A stretch of DNA of 18,583 bases from Rhabdothermincola sp036846205 (GCF_036846205.1 NZ_DAIUCK010000064.1:1-18583), one strand, 5' to 3'; shown: positions 6,264 through 13,793, numbered from the stretch's first letter. A program made the numbers and translations. Notes: generated by a model from the sequence alone, not told the origin.

Positions 6264-7718
6264 ATGAGCGAGCACGCCGAGCTGACGGAGACCCACATCT
6301 CGGTGCTGGTCCTGCTCGGCGATCGGGCCTACAAGCTCAAGAAGCCCGTCCGCCTCGACTTCCTCGACTACTCGACCCGCGAGCAGCGTGAGGCCGCCTG
6401 CCACCGGGAGGTCGAGCTCAACCGCCGCATCGCCCCCGACGCCTACCTCGGGGTGGCGGACGTGACGGGGCCCGACGGGCAGCGGTGCGACCACCTGGTG
6501 GTGATGGCTCGCATGCCCGCCGACCGGCGCCTCGCTCGCCTGGTACGGGACCGGTCCGCCGAGCTGCCCGCTCAACTCGAGGCCGTCGCCGCCATCGTGG
6601 CCCGATTCCACCACCGGGCGGTGCGCGGCCCGGAGATCGACGCCGCCGCCACCCCCGAGGCGATCCGTGGCCTGTGGGATCGGAACCTCTCGGAGCTGAG
6701 CCACGCGGCCTCGGGCATCCTCGACGAGCGGGCGGTGACCCGGGCCGGTGAGCTGGGCGATGCGTTCATCGCCGGGAGGGCGACACTGTTTCACGAGCGC
6801 ATCGACGCGGGCCAGGTCTGTGACGGCCACGGTGACCTGCAGGCCGACGACATCTTCTGCCTGCCCGCAGGCCCGCAGATCCTCGACTGCATCGACTTCG
6901 ACGACACCCTCCGCTACGGCGACGTGGCCCTCGACGTGGCCTTCCTCGCCATGGACCTCGAACGGCTCGGGGCTCCCGAAGAGGCGCAGACGTTCCTCCG
7001 CGCCTACGAGCGGCAGGCTGCCACGGAGCTGCCACGCCCGCTCCTCCACCTCTACATCGCCCACCGCGCGCTGGTGCGAGCCAAGATCCACTGCCTGCGC
7101 GCCCGGGAGGGACTCGACGACACCAGCGCCACCCAGGCAGCCATGCTCGTCGAGCTCGCCACCCGCCACCTTGAGCGGGCCACGGTGCGCCTGATCCTGG
7201 TGGGCGGGCTGCCCGGCACCGGCAAGACCACCGTCGCCGAGGCGCTGGGACGCGAGCTCGACGCACAGGTCATCAGCTCGGACGCGATCCGCAAGACCGA
7301 CGCGGGCATCCCACCCGGCGAGCATCGCGAGGAGGCCTTCGAAGCGGGGCTCTACGCGCCCGGCGTCACGGACGCCACCTACCAGCGACTGGTGGAGCTG
7401 GCTCGCTGCGAGCTGGAGCGGGGTCGCTCGGTGGTACTCGACGCGTCGTGGCGGTCGGCCGCGCACCGTGCCCTGGCCCGAGCGGTGGCACGGGACACCA
7501 CCAGCCGGCTGCAGGAGCTGCGCTGCACCAGCCCCACCGAGGTCGCCGCGGCCCGCATCACCACCCGGATGGCGGCGGGCTCGGGAGTGTCCGACGCCAC
7601 CCCTGCGATCGCCCACCGGATGGCCGAGGTCTTCGACGACTGGCCGGAAGCCGATCATCTGGACACCAGCGCGCCGCTCGACGTGACGCTGCGCAGCGCG
7701 CTCGATCTCCTGGGCTGA
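6264..7718 (+). CDS. Aminoglycoside-phosphotransferase-like/P-loop kinase fusion protein
   Basis: A 484-residue two-domain cytosolic protein. Residues 1-300 resemble the APH/ChoK kinase fold: ETHIS and YKLKKP near 9-28 (Lys for ATP phosphates), HGDL at 189-192 (catalytic Asp191) and DFDD at 211-214 (metal-binding Asp). Residues 307-484 form a P-loop ATPase of the AAA_33/zeta-kinase type, with Walker A GGLPGTGKTT at 314-323, SSDAIRK near 338-344 and DASWR further on. Fused proteins of this layout occur widely in bacteria; their substrate is not established as far as I know. The canonical Asn of the HxDxxxxN motif is Asp196 here. I prefer ATG 6264 because GGGAGAGG ends 9 nt before it; the in-frame ATG at 6255 abuts the ribosome site. 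Confidence 0.88.
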   Translation: MSEHAELTETHISVLVLLGDRAYKLKKPVRLDFLDYSTREQREAACHREVELNRRIAPDAYLGVADVTGPDGQRCDHLVVMARMPADRRLARLVRDRSAELPAQLEAVAAIVARFHHRAVRGPEIDAAATPEAIRGLWDRNLSELSHAASGILDERAVTRAGELGDAFIAGRATLFHERIDAGQVCDGHGDLQADDIFCLPAGPQILDCIDFDDTLRYGDVALDVAFLAMDLERLGAPEEAQTFLRAYERQAATELPRPLLHLYIAHRALVRAKIHCLRAREGLDDTSATQAAMLVELATRHLERATVRLILVGGLPGTGKTTVAEALGRELDAQVISSDAIRKTDAGIPPGEHREEAFEAGLYAPGVTDATYQRLVELARCELERGRSVVLDASWRSAAHRALARAVARDTTSRLQELRCTSPTEVAAARITTRMAAGSGVSDATPAIAHRMAEVFDDWPEADHLDTSAPLDVTLRSALDLLG

Positions 7719-7744
7719 GGGGTGGGCTCACGTACCGGGCGTCG

Positions 7745-7760
7745 GCTCGCGCAATCGAGC
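7745..7760. terminator. Hairpin between convergent kinase and tRNA-Ile2 genes
   Basis: GCTCG and CGAGC pair around a 6-nt loop in the 63-bp gap between the kinase stop codon and the tRNA 3' end. It has no T-run. Position suits a shared terminator, but the stem is only 5 bp. Confidence 0.3.
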
Positions 7761-7781
7761 ATCTGCCGTTCGTCCAGGAGG

Positions 7782-7854
7782 TGGGCCCGGGAGGGATCGA
7801 ACCTCCGACCGAGCGATTATGAGTCGCCTGCTCTGACCACTGAGCTACGGGCCC
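7782..7854 (-). tRNA. tRNA-Ile2 (anticodon CAT, lysidine-type)
   Basis: A 73-nt cloverleaf: 7-bp acceptor GGGCCCG/CGGGCCC with discriminator A, D-arm GCTC/GAGC, anticodon stem GGCGA/TCGCT around CTCATAA, and T-arm GGAGG/CCTCC with TTCGATC. The CAT anticodon could mean Met. However, the anticodon stem-loop and D-arm nearly match the E. coli ileX tRNA from memory, including the G-T pair at 27-43, so I call it the minor isoleucine tRNA whose C34 is changed to lysidine by TilS to read AUA. CCA is not encoded (CCT follows the discriminator). Confidence 0.9.
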
Positions 7855-7877
7855 GCCGGGCCGAGGCCCGAGCTGCG

Positions 7878-7883
7878 ATGGTA
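7878..7883 (-). promoter_or_regulatory. Putative -10 box (TACCAT) for tRNA-Ile2
   Basis: TACCAT on the minus strand lies 23 nt before the mature tRNA 5' end and would give a leader of about 16 nt. It lies between the DCC gene's stop codon and the tRNA, so the tRNA need not depend on readthrough. Confidence 0.35.
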
Positions 7884-7887
7884 GCGA

Positions 7888-8280
7888 TCAGGGTCGCCCA
7901 CCTCGGTCCCCGCCGCTGGCCTCGTCGAGCCGGCAGGCGGGAGTGCCACCCGGCAACCGGTGGCGGCTGCGGGCCACCACCCGGTAGACCACCTCGGCCA
8001 CCCAGGCCGTGGGCGGTGTGCGACACAGCCGACCGAACGGCCGCCACACCCCACCGGCGGCCTCCAGCGCCCGGCCGACCGCGGCCGCACCGCTCGCCCG
8101 GCCCGCCGGACCGACCCACTGCACCGCGGCCCGGGCCTCATCCGCGGTCACGCCCAGCGCCTCCAGATCGGCGCGCTGCCACGGAACCACCGACACCTCG
8201 TCCGGGAGCCGCCGCTGCAGCCAGCGTGCGCTCGAGGTGCAGAAGCCGCAATCACCGTCGAACACCAGCGTGGGCGCCAC
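7888..8280 (-). CDS. DCC-family thiol-disulfide oxidoreductase-like protein (DUF393)
   Basis: A 130-residue protein with the family signature DGDCGFC at residues 8-14, giving a CxxC pair (Cys11, Cys14) in a thioredoxin-like fold. The rest matches the family: SARWLQRR, VPWQRADLEALG, and a C-terminal VYRVVARSRHRLPGGTPACRL. The family is presumed to be redox-active, but its substrate is unknown. GTG 8280 is chosen because the family motif normally starts within about ten residues of the N-terminus; the ribosome site is poor. The frame runs open upstream to 8376, into the divergent amidohydrolase promoter, so a longer product is unlikely. tRNA-Ile2 follows after 33 nt on the same strand. Confidence 0.87.
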   Translation of the reverse strand: MAPTLVFDGDCGFCTSSARWLQRRLPDEVSVVPWQRADLEALGVTADEARAAVQWVGPAGRASGAAAVGRALEAAGGVWRPFGRLCRTPPTAWVAEVVYRVVARSRHRLPGGTPACRLDEASGGDRGGRP

Positions 8281-8364
8281 CCGCCCAGCATGCCGGCTGC
8301 GCTGCGCCTCCCGTCGCGGCGACGCCTGGAGGACCGAGCCCCGGCGCCAGGCCGACAATCGTCG

Positions 8365-8370
8365 TACGCT
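8365..8370 (+). promoter_or_regulatory. Putative -10 box (TACGCT) for the amidohydrolase gene
   Basis: TACGCT ends 8 nt before the GTG at 8379. No Shine-Dalgarno sequence lies between them, consistent with a leaderless mRNA beginning at the GTG. Confidence 0.45.
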
Positions 8371-8378
8371 CACCACCG

Positions 8379-9521
8379 GTGAGCGTGATCGACTGCGATC
8401 AGCACCTCTTCGAGGCCCCCGACCTGTGGCGCCGGTACTCCACCACTCGAGACGCGTCCCTGGCCCTCTCGCTCGACACCGACCGGCTCGGGCACACCTG
8501 GCTCACCTGGCAGGGCGGTCGCATCGCCCCGGCCTTCCACCAGATCCCCGGCGACACCGAGTCGATCGGGCGCCAGATGACCCGCATCCGCCGCGGCGAG
8601 CCGGCCGAGATCTCCTACGACGAGGCCACCCCACCCGAGTACACCGACCCCGCCGCCCGCCTGGCCCATCTCGACCGCCAAGGGGTGGACGCGGCCTGGC
8701 TGTTCCCCAACTACGGCCTGCTGTGGGAGCGCGCCCTGGGCGCCGACCTGCACGCCACGAAGCTCAACATGGAAGCGTGGAACCGCTGGGCCGTCGAGGT
8801 GGCCCAACAGGGCCGGGGCCGGCTCCTGCCTGTCGCTCATCTCACGCTGCGGGACCCGGCCTGGCTCGACGGGCAGCTCGCGGCGCTCGCCGCGGCCGGG
8901 ATCCGCACCGCCATGGTGGCCCCTGCCCTGGTCGGTGGCCGCCGGCTCTCACACCCCGACCTCGACCAGGTGTGGTCCGCGTTCGAACAGCACGGGGTGA
9001 GCCCGGTGTTCCACGTCAGCGACGTCGAGCGCCCGTTCGCCGACGCCTGGGTGGATGACGACCCGGACCCCGGCAACCCCGTGCTCGGCTCGGTGTTCTT
9101 GAGCCTCGCGCCCGCCCTGGCCCTCGCCGACCTGGCGGTGCACGGGGTGTTCGAGCGCCACCCCGGCCTGCGCATCGGGGTGGTCGAGCTGTCGGCCATC
9201 TGGGTGCCGATGTTCCTGCTCACCCTCGACGGTGGCTTCGACTTCCACGCCCGGTTCAACGGGGCGCCGCTCACCGAGCTGCCCCTCCGGCCCAGCGAGT
9301 ACATCCGCCGACAGGTCCGCGTCGCCGCCTTCTCCTACGAACGTCCCGACCGGCTCATCGAGCGCGCCGGCGAGCTGTTCATGTTCTGCAGCGACTACCC
9401 GCACTCCGAGGGCACCGACACCGCTCTGGACGACTATCGGCGGGCATGCCCCGGGGCGGACGACCCCGCGACCAGCCCCGCGCTGTTCGGCGGCAACGCG
9501 GCCTGGCTCACCCGGGCCTGA
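8379..9521 (+). CDS. Amidohydrolase family metal-dependent hydrolase
   Basis: A 380-residue TIM-barrel hydrolase of the amidohydrolase-2 (ACMSD-like) group. It starts with DCDQH (Asp7, His9, a DxH variant of the HxH metal site), continues with FHVSD (His212) and HPGLRIGVVE (around 261-270), and ends with the family's typical FCSDYPHSEGT (Asp339, the usual catalytic/metal Asp). Members hydrolyse or decarboxylate varied small molecules; the substrate here is unknown. The GTG at 8379 puts DCDQH at residues 5-9, as is normal for the family, and is preceded by TACGCT at 8 nt. A GTG two codons later is an alternative. The frame is open further upstream but would read through the promoter. Confidence 0.9.
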   Translation: MSVIDCDQHLFEAPDLWRRYSTTRDASLALSLDTDRLGHTWLTWQGGRIAPAFHQIPGDTESIGRQMTRIRRGEPAEISYDEATPPEYTDPAARLAHLDRQGVDAAWLFPNYGLLWERALGADLHATKLNMEAWNRWAVEVAQQGRGRLLPVAHLTLRDPAWLDGQLAALAAAGIRTAMVAPALVGGRRLSHPDLDQVWSAFEQHGVSPVFHVSDVERPFADAWVDDDPDPGNPVLGSVFLSLAPALALADLAVHGVFERHPGLRIGVVELSAIWVPMFLLTLDGGFDFHARFNGAPLTELPLRPSEYIRRQVRVAAFSYERPDRLIERAGELFMFCSDYPHSEGTDTALDDYRRACPGADDPATSPALFGGNAAWLTRA

Positions 9522-9529
9522 GGACCCGG

Positions 9530-9547
9530 CTCGCCCCTCGAGGCGAG
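9530..9547. terminator. Hairpin between amidohydrolase and tRNA-Asn
   Basis: CTCGCC and GGCGAG pair around a 6-nt loop, 9 nt after the amidohydrolase stop and 16 nt beyond the tRNA-Asn 3' end. It could terminate both convergent transcripts. No T-run is present. Confidence 0.4.
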
Positions 9548-9562
9548 GCGATCATCGAGCTG

Positions 9563-9635
9563 CTCCGGGGGTGGGGCTCGAACCCACGACAACACGGTTA
9601 ACAGCCGCGTGCTCTGCCAACTGAGCTACCCCGGA
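9563..9635 (-). tRNA. tRNA-Asn (anticodon GTT)
   Basis: A 73-nt cloverleaf: acceptor TCCGGGG/CCCCGGA with discriminator G, D-arm GCTC/GAGC, anticodon stem CGCGG/CCGTG around CTGTTAA (anticodon GTT), T-arm GTGGG/CCCAC with TTCGAGC. CCA is not encoded. Its first ten bases overlap the 3' end of the 9626-10147 gene on the same strand. Confidence 0.95.
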
Positions 9636-10147
9636 AGGATGGAGTCGCAGGATAGCAGCGAGTGCACGAGGCCCATCACGGCTCGATGTGTGCGCGTGCA
9701 GCTGTAGGTCACGGTCGGGCAGCCGAGCGGATGTTCCGCACGACGGATCGAAGCATCGGCAACCGCACGGTACGGCTTCGTGAACTGCCCAGCCGGGATT
9801 CGCGTCAGCGACGACCAGAATGCCACTGCTCCATTGAGATCCAGGCCGGCGTGGAGGTACAAGCGGACGCGCAAACGGCGCTCGTCCACCTCGAAGAAGC
9901 GGCGGAGCCACGTGCAGAAGAGTTGGATCATCCTGGGGTCGCTGTTCGCGAACTTCACGGTGCCCTGAGTCTTGGCTCCCTCGCCGGCGTACAGGGCGGT
10001 GCCGGCCACCAGGAACTCCTGGTCCGTCAGCCTGCCGATCCGGGTCCGCCCTTCCGCGAGCAGCGCGTCGATCTCGGCCAGCTTGGCCCGCTCCAACCGG
10101 TTTGGACCCCGACGCCGGGCCGGCCGGCGAGGTGAGGGATAGCCCAC
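9626..10147 (-). CDS. Uncharacterised protein overlapping tRNA-Asn
   Basis: A 173-residue, basic, soluble protein. The N-terminus is Arg/Pro-rich, followed by a helix (LERAKLAEIDALLAEGR) and the main domain: GTALYAGEGAKTQGTVKFAN, SDPRMIQLFCTWLRRFF, RVRLYLHAGLD, FWSSLTRIPAGQF, TRTHRAVMGLVHSLL. The pattern of a YAGEG helix followed by NSDPR and a strand-rich part faintly recalls LAGLIDADG-fold proteins, but this is from memory and of low certainty. The last codons (LPG and TAG) are the 5' bases of tRNA-Asn. The GTG start at 10147 has only a weak ribosome site; a TTG within NRLERAK is an alternative. It lies 45 nt behind rpoD on the same strand, so it may be transcribed from that operon. Confidence 0.72.
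   Translation of the reverse strand: MGYPSPRRPARRRGPNRLERAKLAEIDALLAEGRTRIGRLTDQEFLVAGTALYAGEGAKTQGTVKFANSDPRMIQLFCTWLRRFFEVDERRLRVRLYLHAGLDLNGAVAFWSSLTRIPAGQFTKPYRAVADASIRRAEHPLGCPTVTYSCTRTHRAVMGLVHSLLSCDSILPG
9649..9654 (-). promoter_or_regulatory. Putative -10 box (TATCCT) for tRNA-Asn
   Basis: TATCCT on the minus strand lies 13 nt before the mature tRNA 5' end, giving a leader of about 6-7 nt. The box falls inside the last codons of the overlapping protein gene. No clear -35 box. Confidence 0.35.
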
Positions 10148-10192
10148 GCACCCAGTGTCCGCGCGGGCAGGGACAGCGAACAGGGATGAGCA

Positions 10193-11464
10193 CTACTCGC
10201 CGTCGAGGTAGTCGCGCAGCTTCTGGCTGCGGTGGGGGTGGCGAAGCTTGGCCAGCGTCTTCGACTCGATCTGGCGGATGCGCTCGCGGGTGACACCGAA
10301 CTCGCGCCCCACCTCCTCGAGGGTCCGGGCCTGGCCGTCGTCGAGGCCGAAGCGCATGCGGACCACGGCCTTCTCGCGCTCGTTGAGCTCCTGCAAGGCC
10401 TCCTCCACCGCGGAGTTGAGCATCATCTTCGCCGCCATTTCCGCGGGGGCCTCGGCCTGTTGGTCCTCGATGAAGTCGGCCAGGTTGGAGTCGTCCTCCT
10501 CCCCCACCGGGGAGTCGAGCGAGAGCGGATCCTGGGAGATGCGCATGATCTCCCGGACCCGCGCCGGGGTCATGTCGACCTTCTCCGCCAACTCCTCGAT
10601 GGTCGGCTCCCGCTCCAGTTCCTGGATCATCTGCCGCTGCACCCGGTGGACCTTGTTGATCGACTCCACCATGTGCACCGGTATGCGAATGGTGCGGGCC
10701 TGGTCTGCGATCGCCCGGGTGATCGCCTGGCGGATCCACCACGTGGCGTACGTGGAGAACTTGAAGCCTTTCGTGTAGTCGAACTTCTCCACCGCCCGCA
10801 TCAGCCCGAGGTTGCCCTCCTGGATCAGGTCGAGGATCAACATGCCCCGGCCCACGTAGCGCTTGGCGATGGACACCACCAGCCGCAGGTTGGCCTGGGT
10901 GAGCTCGGACTTGGCCCGTTCCCCTCGCTGTACCAGCCGGTTCAAGCGGCGCAGCTCCGCGGGATCGAGCGAGTCCAGCTCGCCACTGGCCTCCAGATCG
11001 GCCAACCGCTCGGCCGCCTTCATACCCGCCTCGATGCCCTTGGCCAGCGTGACCTCCTCGGCCGCCGACAGCAGCGGCACCCGCCCGATCTCCTTCAGGT
11101 ACATCCGTACCGGATCGGACGAACCGCCTGCTGCGGGCCCCATGCGCAATGCGTCGCGCGACGCGACCGCCCGCAGGCGGGAACGATGGCGGAGCGCAGG
11201 ATCGCCGTCCTCGTCGTCGAAGTGGTCGTCAGGGTCCTCGACGATCACCGTCTGCAGCTCGGGCTCCTCGAACCTGATCCCCGCGTCCGCCAGCAGCGAT
11301 CGCACCCGCTCGATCGCCTCGGGGGTGAGCTCGACGTTCGGCAGGGCGTCAACCACGTCGTGCTGGGTCAAGGTCCCCTGGCGGCGGCCGAGGTCGAGGA
11401 GCCGCTGGACATCCTCGCCCGTTGCCCCCGCCAGAGCAGAGAGCGTCGAACCGCGTTCGCTCAT
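10193..11464 (-). CDS. rpoD: RNA polymerase sigma-70 factor (primary type)
   Basis: A 423-residue sigma factor. Region 1.1-like helices lie at about 1-60, followed by an acidic linker (DPDDHFDDEDGD at 77-88). Region 1.2 starts at DPVRMYLKEIGRVPLL (117-132). Region 2 spans 187-265 and includes the core-binding and -10-reading stretch (RAVEKFDYTKGFKFSTYATWW at 223-243). Region 3 begins at about 259, and region 4 with its helix-turn-helix (TLEEVGREFGVTRERIRQIE at 381-400) recognises the -35 element. Full region 1.2-4 conservation marks a group 1 or 2 sigma; position behind dnaG favours the housekeeping one. The ATG overlaps the dnaG stop (ATGA), so translation is probably coupled. The acidic linker is shorter than in many actinobacterial primary sigmas. 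Confidence 0.95.
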   Translation of the reverse strand: MSERGSTLSALAGATGEDVQRLLDLGRRQGTLTQHDVVDALPNVELTPEAIERVRSLLADAGIRFEEPELQTVIVEDPDDHFDDEDGDPALRHRSRLRAVASRDALRMGPAAGGSSDPVRMYLKEIGRVPLLSAAEEVTLAKGIEAGMKAAERLADLEASGELDSLDPAELRRLNRLVQRGERAKSELTQANLRLVVSIAKRYVGRGMLILDLIQEGNLGLMRAVEKFDYTKGFKFSTYATWWIRQAITRAIADQARTIRIPVHMVESINKVHRVQRQMIQELEREPTIEELAEKVDMTPARVREIMRISQDPLSLDSPVGEEDDSNLADFIEDQQAEAPAEMAAKMMLNSAVEEALQELNEREKAVVRMRFGLDDGQARTLEEVGREFGVTRERIRQIESKTLAKLRHPHRSQKLRDYLDGE

Positions 11465-13230
11465 CCGTGCTCCTCGGGCCGATCCGTGAGCCAGGCTAGC
11501 AACTGCTCCGCGGCCTCGACCCTGCTCGGCGCCTCACGGAGCTCCTCGATCCGCAACTTGAGCCAGGCGATCTGCCGGGAGAGCGCCGCGAACTCCTCCT
11601 GGTCGACCGTAGCTCGGGCCCGGGCCTGCAGGTCGACGAGTGCCCGCGCCGACGCGGCTTCGACCAGCCTGGCCGCCACGTCGTGCACCTCGGCTTCGGA
11701 CTCCTCGACCGCCAGCCGCTGCAGCAGCTCGGCCGCGCCCGGGTCGGTGTGCGCCAGCGCCTCCCGCACCGAGCCCGCGTCCCGCAGCGCGCGATACGCG
11801 GCGAGGGTCAGCTCGTCGCCGAACAGCGACTCGTGCAGCCACGGGGCCATGCCGTCAGGGTGTTGGATCAGCAGCCGTAGCGCCTCCATCTCAGGTCCCT
11901 CGCGCCACACCGGCGCCGCAGCCCGGGACCGCGCCACCCGCACCGTCTTCCCCCGACGGGGAGCGCGCAGGCCGGCTCGCAACCGCTCGGGGTCGACCCG
12001 ACAGCGGGAAGCGACCTCCATGAGGTACTGGTCGCGCACCAGTTCGTTGGGGTGCTCCGCGAGAACGGCCATGGCCGCCTCCGCGGCCCTCGCCCGACCC
12101 TCTGCGGTCGACAGATCACCAGCGTCGAGCGCCCGGTTCACCCGGAACCCCAGGAACGGCACGGCCGCCTCGACCGCCGATCGCAGCGCGGCGGGATCGG
12201 ACATCGCCAGCTCGGCTGGGTCGACCCCCGCCGGCAGGGCGGCCACCGCCACGTCGAGATCGTGAGCGCGTTCCCAAGCGTAGAACCGGTCGGCTGCGTT
12301 CTGGCCCGCGGCGTCCGCGTCGAAGGCCAGCACCACCCGGCGGGCGAAGCTGCGCAGGAGGCGTACGTGGTCCTCGGTGAGGGCGGTTCCGCAGGTGGCC
12401 ACGGCCCGGGGCAGGCCAGCCTTGGCGAAGCCGATCACGTCGGTGTAGCCCTCGCACACGATGGCTTCATCGGCAGCCACGATCTCCGACTTCACCCAGT
12501 GCAGCCCGTAGAGCACCTTGCTCTTGGCGTAGACCGCGCTCTCGGGGGAGTTCTTGTACTTGGGGCCCTCACCGCCAGGCAGGATCCGGCCGCCGAACCC
12601 CACCGGGCGGCCCTGCACATCGAAGATCGGGAAGAGCACCCGGCCGCGGAACGCGTCGGTCTGCCGGTTACGGCGATTGAGGAATCCCAACCCCGACTCC
12701 ACGAACACCTCGTCGGGCAGGCGGAGGGCCCTGGCCAACTCGTCCCAGCCGTCCGGGGCCCAGCCGATGCGGAACCGACGCACGTCGTCGCCGTCGAGTC
12801 CTCGAGAGCGCAGATACCCGCGGGCCTTCGCTGCGTCGGGCGCTCGCAGCAGGCGCTCGTGGTACCAGTCGACCGCCTTCGCCACCGCATCGAGCAGGGC
12901 CGCCTTACGTCGGCGACCTTCGCTCTCACCCTCGTCGGTGTAGCGCAAGCTGATCCCAGCCCGTCCGGCCAGCTTCTCCACCGCGGCCACGAAATCGAGG
13001 TGCTCGACCTCCCGGACGAAGGTGATGACATCCCCACGGGCCTGGCAACCGAAGCAGTAGTAGAGACCCTCGGCCTGGTTGACCGAGAACGACGGCGTCT
13101 TCTCGGCATGGAACGGGCACAGGCCCTGCCAGCGCATCCCCACCCGGCGGAGCGAGACGTGCTCACCGATCACCGCGACGATGTCGGACGCTTGGCGAAC
13201 TCTGGCGATGTCCTCGTCGACGATCGCCAC
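11461..13230 (-). CDS. dnaG: DNA primase
   Basis: A 589-residue primase that makes RNA primers at the replication fork. The N-terminal zinc ribbon has Cys38, His41, Cys59 and Cys62 (CPFH and CFGC). The catalytic core includes GRVLFPIFDVQGRPVGFGGR (196-215) and YKNSPES. The TOPRIM part has EGYTD at 260-264 and DAD at 304-306, which hold the catalytic metals. The C-terminal third (about 430-589) is a variable helical domain in the place of the DnaB-interacting region. GTG 13230 is supported by GGGAG 7 nt upstream (13238-13242). It forms an operon with rpoD through a 4-nt overlap, echoing the macromolecular synthesis operon; rpsU is absent here. Confidence 0.96.
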   Translation of the reverse strand: MAIVDEDIARVRQASDIVAVIGEHVSLRRVGMRWQGLCPFHAEKTPSFSVNQAEGLYYCFGCQARGDVITFVREVEHLDFVAAVEKLAGRAGISLRYTDEGESEGRRRKAALLDAVAKAVDWYHERLLRAPDAAKARGYLRSRGLDGDDVRRFRIGWAPDGWDELARALRLPDEVFVESGLGFLNRRNRQTDAFRGRVLFPIFDVQGRPVGFGGRILPGGEGPKYKNSPESAVYAKSKVLYGLHWVKSEIVAADEAIVCEGYTDVIGFAKAGLPRAVATCGTALTEDHVRLLRSFARRVVLAFDADAAGQNAADRFYAWERAHDLDVAVAALPAGVDPAELAMSDPAALRSAVEAAVPFLGFRVNRALDAGDLSTAEGRARAAEAAMAVLAEHPNELVRDQYLMEVASRCRVDPERLRAGLRAPRRGKTVRVARSRAAAPVWREGPEMEALRLLIQHPDGMAPWLHESLFGDELTLAAYRALRDAGSVREALAHTDPGAAELLQRLAVEESEAEVHDVAARLVEAASARALVDLQARARATVDQEEFAALSRQIAWLKLRIEELREAPSRVEAAEQLLAWLTDRPEEHG

Positions 13231-13270
13231 CGATCAGCTCCCGCTCACGACCTCGGGCCTCACCGGGGGC

Positions 13271-13276
13271 ACGGTA
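13271..13276 (-). promoter_or_regulatory. Putative -10 box (TACCGT) for dnaG-rpoD
   Basis: TACCGT on the minus strand would start a transcript with a 5' UTR of about 35 nt, long enough to include the dnaG ribosome site. It is the same hexamer as the one before the phosphatase gene. No good -35 box is seen. Confidence 0.35.
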
Positions 13277-13311
13277 GCAGCGCGAGGACGGCTGCAGACC
13301 GGCCGGGCTCC

Positions 13312-13317
13312 TAGACT
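13312..13317 (+). promoter_or_regulatory. Putative -10 box (TAGACT) for the lipoprotein gene
   Basis: TAGACT ends 9 nt before the GTG at 13327 with no ribosome site between, consistent with leaderless transcription. It lies about 80 nt from the divergent dnaG start. Confidence 0.45.
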
Positions 13318-13326
13318 TGTCGCCCT

Positions 13327-13770
13327 GTGGCGGACGTCTCGACCCCCACCGCCCGGCTCCAACCACGGCGGCTGATCGCAGCCGGGCTGCTGGCCGCCGT
13401 AGGGCTCGCCACCGCCGCCTGCTCCTCCGGCGACGCCGCCCCGGACGGGATGGCGGCCCAGGGGCCTGACCGAGAGTGGTGCGACGCCATCATCCAATGG
13501 CACCGCGAGTCGGACGCCGACCGCAGTGCGACCACCGGCGACGTCGTCGACCGGGCTGCCGCGGCGCGGATCGCCGAGGCCTACACCGCGATCGACGTGC
13601 CGCCTCCAGCCGCGATCGCCGCCGACGCGCAGACGATCGGTCGGGTCCTCGACGCCATCGCCACCGGCGACACGACGAACCTGCCCGACCAGAGCGCGTT
13701 CGTTACCGCCAGCAAGAACGTGACGGCATGGGTGTTCCAGAACTGCGGCGGCTACGACCTCAACCGATGA
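13327..13770 (+). CDS. Probable lipoprotein of unknown function
   Basis: A 147-residue exported protein. The N-terminus has basic residues (RLQPRR, 10-15), a hydrophobic core (LIAAGLLAAVGLA) and a lipobox-like TAAC with Cys32, followed by SSG as in many actinobacterial lipoproteins. Thr at -3 instead of Leu/Val makes the lipobox slightly irregular. The mature part is helical, with EWCDAIIQWHRE near the start and NVTAWVFQNCGG near the end; Cys52 and a C-terminal Cys may form a disulfide. The helix-rich domain bounded by two Cys resembles many small actinobacterial cell-envelope lipoproteins without assigned function. The GTG start is supported by TAGACT at 9 nt. It is convergent with the dikinase gene, with 23 bp between stop codons. 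Confidence 0.8.
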   Translation: MADVSTPTARLQPRRLIAAGLLAAVGLATAACSSGDAAPDGMAAQGPDREWCDAIIQWHRESDADRSATTGDVVDRAAAARIAEAYTAIDVPPPAAIAADAQTIGRVLDAIATGDTTNLPDQSAFVTASKNVTAWVFQNCGGYDLNR

Positions 13771-13793
13771 CCGGACCGACGACCGGCCGCGGC

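Noticed and set aside
4234..6267. A 677-codon plus-strand frame opposite the ATPase.
   Set aside because: It is the mirror of the ATPase coding frame with no recognisable motif and His/Arg/Gln/Gly-rich composition.
7782..7854. Calling the CAT-anticodon tRNA an initiator or elongator Met tRNA.
   Set aside because: The anticodon stem GGCGA/TCGCT and D-arm match the lysidine-type tRNA-Ile2. The initiator hallmark of three G-C pairs next to the anticodon loop is absent.
9552..10742. A 396-codon open frame on the minus strand, ending in SGVAQLAEH...VVGSSPTPG.
   Set aside because: The C-terminal peptide is the translated tRNA-Asn, a well-known false protein signature. The rest is an alternative frame of the rpoD and 9626-10147 genes with Gly/Arg/Pro-rich composition.
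10232..12265. A 677-codon plus-strand frame across rpoD and dnaG.
   Set aside because: Low-information composition rich in Arg, His, Gln and Leu, typical of the complementary strand of GC-rich genes; both genes beneath it are certain.
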